In this document: positions 52,881 to 57,712 of the stretch, one piece after another
Layout: each line of letters starts with the position of its first letter
Numbering within the stretch: the stretch's first letter is position 1
Assembly (NCBI GenBank): GCA_025352795.1
Contig: JANXSF010000022.1
Location: 1-57,712, forward strand
Direction of reading: 5' to 3'
DNA: 57,712 bases
From: Acidobacteriota bacterium
GTDB lineage: Bacteria; Acidobacteriota; Terriglobia; Bryobacterales; Bryobacteraceae
Program-made: the position numbers and the translations under genes
The notes under the pieces: generated by a model
Database searches by the model: none
Seen by the model: only the letters and a program-made list of their open reading frames with translations
What the model was told of the DNA's origin: nothing

Positions 52881-54614
52881 ATGAGAATTGTATTTATCGC
52901 CCTTGCTGTTACACTTTGCTGTTTTGGTCAACCCAGCGCGGCGAATTTGTCGGTTACCGTGAAAGTTGTTATGCGAGACGGAATTGGACTCAGCACAAAC
53001 GTGTTTCGCCCTGCGGGTTCCTCTAAAGTGCCCACAATCCTTATCAGAACCCCCTACAACAAAGGCAAAGGGATTGCTGGCGGGTATCGTCTATTCTTGC
53101 AAAATGGATACGCTGTGGTGGTACAGGATGTGCGGGGAAGGTATGAATCCGATGGGATGTTTGCCCCCCATGATCAGGAAGAACCAGATGGTGAGGACAC
53201 GCTGGAATGGATCGCCAAACAGAGTTGGAGTGATGGCCAAGTGGGGATGGTGGGCGGTTCCTATTTGGGCATTGTGCAGTGGAAATTGGCGCTCAGAAAC
53301 AATCCTCACTTGAAGGCGATTTTTCCGATTGTATCTGGCAATGACGATTATCGTGATCGGTTCTATTCCCGCGGTGGTGCCGTTAAATTGGGGAATCGGC
53401 TATCTTGGATGGCGGCCAATCTTCGTGCGCAGGGCAGTACGCCAGTAGACTTTTCAACCTATGTCCGGACTCTGCCATTGCGTGTGGCGGACATGGCCGC
53501 CACTGGTCAAATTAGCAAGCTTTACTATCAGCCGGTTATGGATCATCCCACCTACGATGAGTTTTGGAAGAAGCGCAGTGTTCGGGAACATTTGGATCAA
53601 ATGAAGATTCCTGTGTTCAGTGTGGGTGGCTGGTACGACAATTTTGTGGAAGGAGATTTGGACGCTTTCTCCCTGCTGCGTAAGGCTGGCAAGAATGCAT
53701 ATGCAGCCATTGGGCCGTGGCCTCACAGCATGAGCACAACCTTTGAGGGTGTTTCATTTGGATCTGAATCGTCCTTGCCGATTTCCAAATTACAACTGGA
53801 CTGGTTCAACCATTGGATGAAAACACCAAACCAGACAAAACCATTTCCCGGGCCACGATTGCGGTTGTTTGTGATGGGTCGAAATCGGTGGCGTGAGGAG
53901 GCGGAATGGCCGGTGAAAAGTGCCCGTCCAACGTCGTTCTATTTATCCAGTAAGAAAGCGGCAAATACGTTGGAGGGTGGGGGGCGATTGACGTATCGAA
54001 CCCCTATAGTGGATCACCTGGATTCCTTCGACTACGACCCGTCCAGCCCTGTGCCGACACTGGGTGGAGCGGTTTGTTGCACTCCAGCGATTTTCCCTTG
54101 GGGTCCAAAGGATCAACGGACAGTGGAAAGTAGGCAGGACGTGCTGGTGTACAACAGCGACATTCTGAAAAAAGAAATGGAGGTAACCGGGCCGGTGACG
54201 GTAATTTTGTATGCGAATTCGACAGCATCGGACACCGACTTCACCGCTAAGTTGGTGGATGTGTTTCCCAACGGAATGGCGCGCAATTTATGCGATGGAA
54301 TTCTGCGTATGCGGTACCGTGATTCCTTAACCAAGCCGGAACTGGTGAAGCCGGGGAAAATATACAAATTGGTGATTGAAGCTGGGGTGACGAGCAATGT
54401 TTTTCTGCCTGGGCACAGAATTCGAGTAGAAGTTTCCTCCAGCAATTTCCCCCGTTTTGATAGGAACTTAAACATGGGCGGATCGATTGCAGATGAGGAT
54501 CGAATGCAAATTGCCCACCAAACGGTGCACTATGGGCGAAATTACCCGTCAAAAGTACTATTATCTGTAGTTTCGGGACTTAGTTCCTTGACTGGGAAAC
54601 CCGCTCTCCCGTAA
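52881..54614 (+). CDS. CocE/NonD-family secreted hydrolase
   Basis: The 577-residue protein has a signal peptide (MRIVFIALAVTLCCFG). The X-Pro dipeptidyl-peptidase alpha/beta-hydrolase follows: VPTILIRTPYNKGKG, GYAVVVQDVRGRYESDG, nucleophile motif GMVGGSYLGIVQW near residue 125, and a C-terminal jelly-roll domain (GPVTVILYANSTASDTDFTAKLVDVFPNG). Family members are esterases or acyl aminopeptidases acting in the periplasm or outside. A tRNA gene follows. Confidence 0.9.
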   Translation: MRIVFIALAVTLCCFGQPSAANLSVTVKVVMRDGIGLSTNVFRPAGSSKVPTILIRTPYNKGKGIAGGYRLFLQNGYAVVVQDVRGRYESDGMFAPHDQEEPDGEDTLEWIAKQSWSDGQVGMVGGSYLGIVQWKLALRNNPHLKAIFPIVSGNDDYRDRFYSRGGAVKLGNRLSWMAANLRAQGSTPVDFSTYVRTLPLRVADMAATGQISKLYYQPVMDHPTYDEFWKKRSVREHLDQMKIPVFSVGGWYDNFVEGDLDAFSLLRKAGKNAYAAIGPWPHSMSTTFEGVSFGSESSLPISKLQLDWFNHWMKTPNQTKPFPGPRLRLFVMGRNRWREEAEWPVKSARPTSFYLSSKKAANTLEGGGRLTYRTPIVDHLDSFDYDPSSPVPTLGGAVCCTPAIFPWGPKDQRTVESRQDVLVYNSDILKKEMEVTGPVTVILYANSTASDTDFTAKLVDVFPNGMARNLCDGILRMRYRDSLTKPELVKPGKIYKLVIEAGVTSNVFLPGHRIRVEVSSSNFPRFDRNLNMGGSIADEDRMQIAHQTVHYGRNYPSKVLLSVVSGLSSLTGKPALP

Positions 54615-54639
54615 AGTGAAATGAGACTCATTCGAGCAA

Positions 54640-54714
54640 GGCGCGGTAGCCAAGTGGTAAGGCCAGGGTCTGCAAAACCCTTATTCGTCGGTTCAATTCC
54701 GACCCGCGCCTCCA
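54640..54714 (+). tRNA. tRNA-Cys (anticodon GCA)
   Basis: The 75-nt cloverleaf has acceptor GGCGCGG paired with CCGCGCC, D-arm GCCAAGTGGTAAGGC, anticodon stem AGGGT/ACCCT with loop CTGCAAA (anticodon GCA), T-arm GTCGG-TTCAATT-CCGAC, and encoded CCA at 54712-54714. Confidence 0.95.
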
Positions 54715-54785
54715 AAAACTCTCCATCTGAAAATAATCATTCCCTTGCCAGCGGCTGAATCCAGGTTTGACCGCAAGCCTGAAGC

Positions 54786-55709
54786 ATGTGCGAAGCTGAC
54801 ATAAGTGAAATGCAAATGGATCTGGGCCAGCTACTAACTGAACAAAGAAATTCCGCAAGCAGTGAGATCGACCGAGTCCCCACGGAACAGATGTTGCAGA
54901 TCATCAATGCCGAGGACCAGAAGGTGGCTATTGCGGTTTCCGCGGCCATTCCACAATTGGCCGCAGCCGTGGATTTGGTTGCTGGGCGCGCACATAAAGG
55001 TGGCAGGCTCTTTTATATTGGCGCTGGCACAAGTGGACGGTTGGGTGTTTTGGACGCGGCAGAGTGTCCCCCAACATTCAGCGTGCCTGCGGAGATGGTT
55101 CAGGGGATCATTGCAGGCGGAGAGACGGCCCTTTCCAAGGCCACAGAAGCCACTGAGGACGATCCGGCGGTGGGGCGGAATGACTTACTGGCCCGGGGGT
55201 TCGGGAAAGCGGATACCCTGGTAGGAATCGCGGCCAGCGGCAGGACTCCTTACGTGCTGGGTGCCATTGCCGAGGCTAAGGCCATGGGCGCGGCAACCAT
55301 TGGAATTAGTTGCACACCGGGGGCTGAATTGTCGCAAAGGGCGGACATTGCGATTGAACTTCTGGTGGGGCCCGAGGTGTTGACTGGTTCAACACGGATG
55401 AAAGCCGGGACGGCGACGAAGTTGGCTTTGAACATGTTGACCACTGGCATGATGATCCGGTTAGGTTACACCTATGGAAACCTGATGGTGAATGTGCAGC
55501 CAAAGAACGAGAAATTGGTGGACAGAGCGCAACGGATTATTGCCGATGGGGCGCAGGTGGAACGAACGAAGGCGGCGGAATTGCTGGCGGCATCGGCGGG
55601 CAATGTAAAGACGGCGATTGTGATGGGCTGCTTGGGAATCAGCAGGGAAGCGGCTGAAGGGAAGTTGCGAGAAGCGGCTGGGTTTGTTGTGAAAGCTTTG
55701 GAGAAGTGA
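54786..55709 (+). CDS. murQ: N-acetylmuramic acid 6-phosphate etherase
   Basis: The 307-residue SIS-domain protein has LTEQRN near the start, [40 protein letters not shown], and the [19 protein letters not shown] motif. It cleaves the lactyl ether of MurNAc-6-phosphate in peptidoglycan recycling. The start is uncertain (ATG 54786, 54810 or 54816). It is followed 10 nt later by murA, so cell-wall recycling and synthesis are linked here. Confidence 0.96.
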   Translation: MCEADISEMQMDLGQLLTEQRNSASSEIDRVPTEQMLQIINAEDQKVAIAVSAAIPQLAAAVDLVAGRAHKGGRLFYIGAGTSGRLGVLDAAECPPTFSVPAEMVQGIIAGGETALSKATEATEDDPAVGRNDLLARGFGKADTLVGIAASGRTPYVLGAIAEAKAMGAATIGISCTPGAELSQRADIAIELLVGPEVLTGSTRMKAGTATKLALNMLTTGMMIRLGYTYGNLMVNVQPKNEKLVDRAQRIIADGAQVERTKAAELLAASAGNVKTAIVMGCLGISREAAEGKLREAAGFVVKALEK

Positions 55710-55719
55710 AGGGAATTCG

Positions 55720-56979
55720 ATGGACAAGTTTTTGATAGATGGCGGGGTTCGGCTGGTGGGTGAAGTAAGCGCTAGCGGTGCTAAAAATGCAGCGTTGCCT
55801 GCGCTGGCGGCTTGTTTACTGACTTCCGAGGAGGTGCTGTTGCACCGTGTTCCGCGCGTTCGGGACATCCGCACGATGCAAAGCCTTTTGGTGCACACGG
55901 GGGCCAGTTTAGTTGAAGAAGGCGAATCCACTGTGCGGGTGCACGCGGCAGATATTGTGGCTGCGGAAGCGCCGTATGAGGTTGTGAAAACCATGCGGGC
56001 ATCAAGCCTGGTGTTGGGCCCTTTGGTGGCAAGGGCGGGCAAGGCTCATGTGTCTATGCCGGGGGGGTGCGCAATTGGGGCTCGTCCAATCAACTTGCAC
56101 ATGAGCGGATTGGAGCAGCTTGGCGCGGTGATTACGCAATCGCACGGGTACGTGGAGGCATCGGCGCCCAACGGGCTTAAGGGCACGAATGTCCTGTTTG
56201 ACCGCATCACCGTCACTGGAACGGAAGATCTGATGATGGCGGCAGTTTTGGCAAAGGGCGAAACTATTTTAGACAATGCCGCGCGGGAACCGGAAGTGGT
56301 GGATCTGGCCAATTTGTTACTTAAGATGGGCGCACGGATCACTGGGGCGGGCACTTCACAAATCAAAATTACCGGAGTAGACCGATTGCATGGGGCGGAG
56401 CATTCCATTATCCCGGATCGAATTGAAGCTGGGACTTTCCTGCTTGCCGGGGCAATTACAGGAGGCGATGTAACGGTAACCGACTGTGAGCCGGAACATT
56501 TAGGCGCATTGATTGCGAAGTTGAGGGAATGTGGTTGCCAGATCACCGAACCAGCATCGGGGAAGGTTAGAGTGTGCGCTTCAGGGAAGCTACGGAGTGT
56601 GGACATGAAGACGGAGGAACACCCAGGCTTTGCCACCGATCTTCAGGCACAATTCATGGCGCTGATGACCCAGGCCGAGGGGATTAGCTTTGTGACGGAA
56701 ACGATCTTTGAGAACCGTTTCATGCATGTGTTGGAACTGGTTCGGATGGGGGCGAATATCCGGGTAGAAGGCAGGCAGGCAATCATTGCTGGCAAAGTTC
56801 ATTTGAGCAGTGCCCAGGTGATCTGTTCAGACCTACGGGCGAGCGCATCGTTAGTTCTGGCGGCGTTGGTGGCTGAAGGGACTACAATTGTGGATCGGGT
56901 TTACCACATGGATCGCGGTTACGAACAGATTGAGAAAAAGTTAGCTGGCCTGGGGGCATCCATTCGTCGGTCTAATTAG
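55720..56979 (+). CDS. murA: UDP-N-acetylglucosamine 1-carboxyvinyltransferase
   Basis: The 419-residue enzyme has the inverse alpha/beta barrel signatures [18 protein letters not shown], the PEP loop [16 protein letters not shown] with the active-site Cys, and [17 protein letters not shown]. The loop cysteine is the target of fosfomycin in sensitive enzymes. It catalyses the first committed step of peptidoglycan synthesis. Its last 4 nt overlap the convergent membrane protein gene. Confidence 0.97.
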   Translation: MDKFLIDGGVRLVGEVSASGAKNAALPALAACLLTSEEVLLHRVPRVRDIRTMQSLLVHTGASLVEEGESTVRVHAADIVAAEAPYEVVKTMRASSLVLGPLVARAGKAHVSMPGGCAIGARPINLHMSGLEQLGAVITQSHGYVEASAPNGLKGTNVLFDRITVTGTEDLMMAAVLAKGETILDNAAREPEVVDLANLLLKMGARITGAGTSQIKITGVDRLHGAEHSIIPDRIEAGTFLLAGAITGGDVTVTDCEPEHLGALIAKLRECGCQITEPASGKVRVCASGKLRSVDMKTEEHPGFATDLQAQFMALMTQAEGISFVTETIFENRFMHVLELVRMGANIRVEGRQAIIAGKVHLSSAQVICSDLRASASLVLAALVAEGTTIVDRVYHMDRGYEQIEKKLAGLGASIRRSN

Positions 56980-57287
56980 CTTAGGGCGTATAGTAGGCCG
57001 GTAACTATAACGTATCCCCAACACAACCATTCCACTACATAGAGGACGCGAATAAATCCTTGGGCTAGAAATTCAAAGCGTATGAACAGGGCAATCAATA
57101 ATCCTACATAGATCACATACGGGTTCATGATATCTTCCGACCATCGAAGGTAAGCAATCATCAATCCCCAATAAACTAGCGGCCAATTACTTTCGTTAGG
57201 GAGTTTTGAGCGGACCCCGGCCATCCAAATGGTGACCACCACCAGCGCCATGGTTAAAATGCCGAAATCAGTTAGCCGCAGATGCAT
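56976..57287 (-). CDS. Small multi-span membrane protein
   Basis: The 103-residue protein has three or four hydrophobic segments ([63 protein letters not shown]). No family is recognised. It lies 7 nt after the upstream minus-strand gene and overlaps murA at its end. Confidence 0.7.
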   Translation of the reverse strand: MHLRLTDFGILTMALVVVTIWMAGVRSKLPNESNWPLVYWGLMIAYLRWSEDIMNPYVIYVGLLIALFIRFEFLAQGFIRVLYVVEWLCWGYVIVTGLLYALS

Positions 57288-57294
57288 ATTAGGA

Positions 57295-57712
57295 TCAGAA
57301 CGCCCATGTTAGGCTAGCATAGCCCGTGTGAGCATTATAATCCTGTTCGTGCAAAAATTTCTCTCCATAACTATAGTATTGGTATCCGAAATTTACCCTA
57401 AGCTTCTCCTTAAGCCTAACTGAGATTCTCGCTTGAGGCGAAGTGAAGCTTAATGGGAACGTTTGTGCAACAATAAGCGGGCTTCCAAGCGATGGGTCGA
57501 CGATTGCGCGGGGCACAGATGTTGCCAAAGCTGTCAGGCGGCCATCCCCAGTGTCCTGAACTCGATTGAGTCCAAAATATAGATCAACCTTCTTCTTGAT
57601 CGCCGTGCGCGCACCGATATTCAGCGAGTGGATATTGCTAATGTACGCGCTGCGATCGCCCTCTACAAACTGAAAAGTCGAGAAGTAGGCGATCCCCGAA
57701 AGCGAATCCATG
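57295..57712 (-). CDS. Outer-membrane beta-barrel protein, C-terminal part (cut by window edge)
   Basis: At least 138 residues of alternating strands (YISNIHSLNIGARTAIKKKVDLYFGLNRVQDTGDG; LRVNFGYQYYSYGEKF) ending in HTGYASLTWAF, the aromatic C-terminal signature recognised by the BAM complex. The ATG at 57711 is simply the first in view; the true start lies beyond the window. Confidence 0.75.
   Translation of the reverse strand, partial: MDSLSGIAYFSTFQFVEGDRSAYISNIHSLNIGARTAIKKKVDLYFGLNRVQDTGDGRLTALATSVPRAIVDPSLGSPLIVAQTFPLSFTSPQARISVRLKEKLRVNFGYQYYSYGEKFLHEQDYNAHTGYASLTWAF

Overview
The window reads as a chromosomal piece of an Acidobacteriota genome, most like the Bryobacterales/Solibacteres group. 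This is inferred from protein character and layout only: many secreted catabolic enzymes with twin-arginine or 'MTRRxxL' leaders, a short EF-Ts, a long uS2, an ilvBN-ilvC-cimA cluster, and dispersed GTGGGGCAGGC-type palindromes. Gene density is high and 1-, 4- or 8-nt start/stop overlaps are very common. Most genes are housekeeping and intact. Accessory material sits in a few patches (1-131, 23.5-25.3 kb, 34.2-36.9 kb, 42.3-44.0 kb, 48.1-48.7 kb).

1-131 is the edge of an insertion sequence. 224-1489 is a secreted enolase-superfamily enzyme. 1715-12605 is a tightly packed plus-strand run: phoH, ybeY, a CorC/HlyC-type CBS protein, era, a BON protein, a small unknown, a sugar isomerase/epimerase-like protein, an amidohydrolase, a large secreted unknown, an MFS transporter, and a glycosyltransferase fused to a RimI-like acetyltransferase. 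After a small DUF465-type gene the strand flips. 12941-21517 (minus) holds a cupin, xylose isomerase, a complete YnjBCD-like ABC transporter, a histone-deacetylase-family hydrolase, ruvA, ruvB and folK.

21538-31119 (mostly plus) carries acs, a nucleotidyltransferase pair, a beta-barrel protein flanked by a short direct repeat, a gamma-carbonic anhydrase, hisS, aspS, small secreted proteins and msrA. 31123-33345 (minus) has tdk and two tandem paralogous secreted proteins, one with a polyglycine tract built from a perfect 39-bp tandem repeat. 33410-36868 has a methyltransferase and then an accessory block: Uma2, a GreB-like factor, a fragment resembling the methyltransferase 3' end, brnTA and a broken hicB.

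36920-42257 is the branched-chain amino-acid operon ilvB-ilvN-ilvC-cimA. It is preceded by what looks like a classical transcription attenuator: sigma70 promoter, Ile/Val/Leu-rich leader peptide, alternative pairings and an intrinsic terminator. I consider this the best-supported regulatory find. 42.3-44.0 kb is a decayed patch with two orphan antitoxin-like genes and an LppP/LprE-like gene killed by one in-frame TGA. 44046-48101 holds rplM-rpsI, rpsB, tsf, pyrH and frr. 48.1-48.7 kb has an orphan antitoxin and a nested palindromic repeat whose inner part recurs between ilvC and cimA. 48674-57712 has two linked unknowns on the minus strand, a YggS-type PLP protein, a glycosyltransferase, a CocE/NonD hydrolase, tRNA-Cys, murQ, murA, and two minus-strand genes, the last cut by the window edge.

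Functionally the window combines core machinery (Era, YbeY, RuvAB, HisS, AspS, ribosomal proteins, EF-Ts, Frr), cell-wall synthesis and recycling (MurA, MurQ), acetate activation, branched-chain amino-acid synthesis, and secreted or imported sugar-acid catabolism. All functional calls are from motif recognition by eye; no database search was run.
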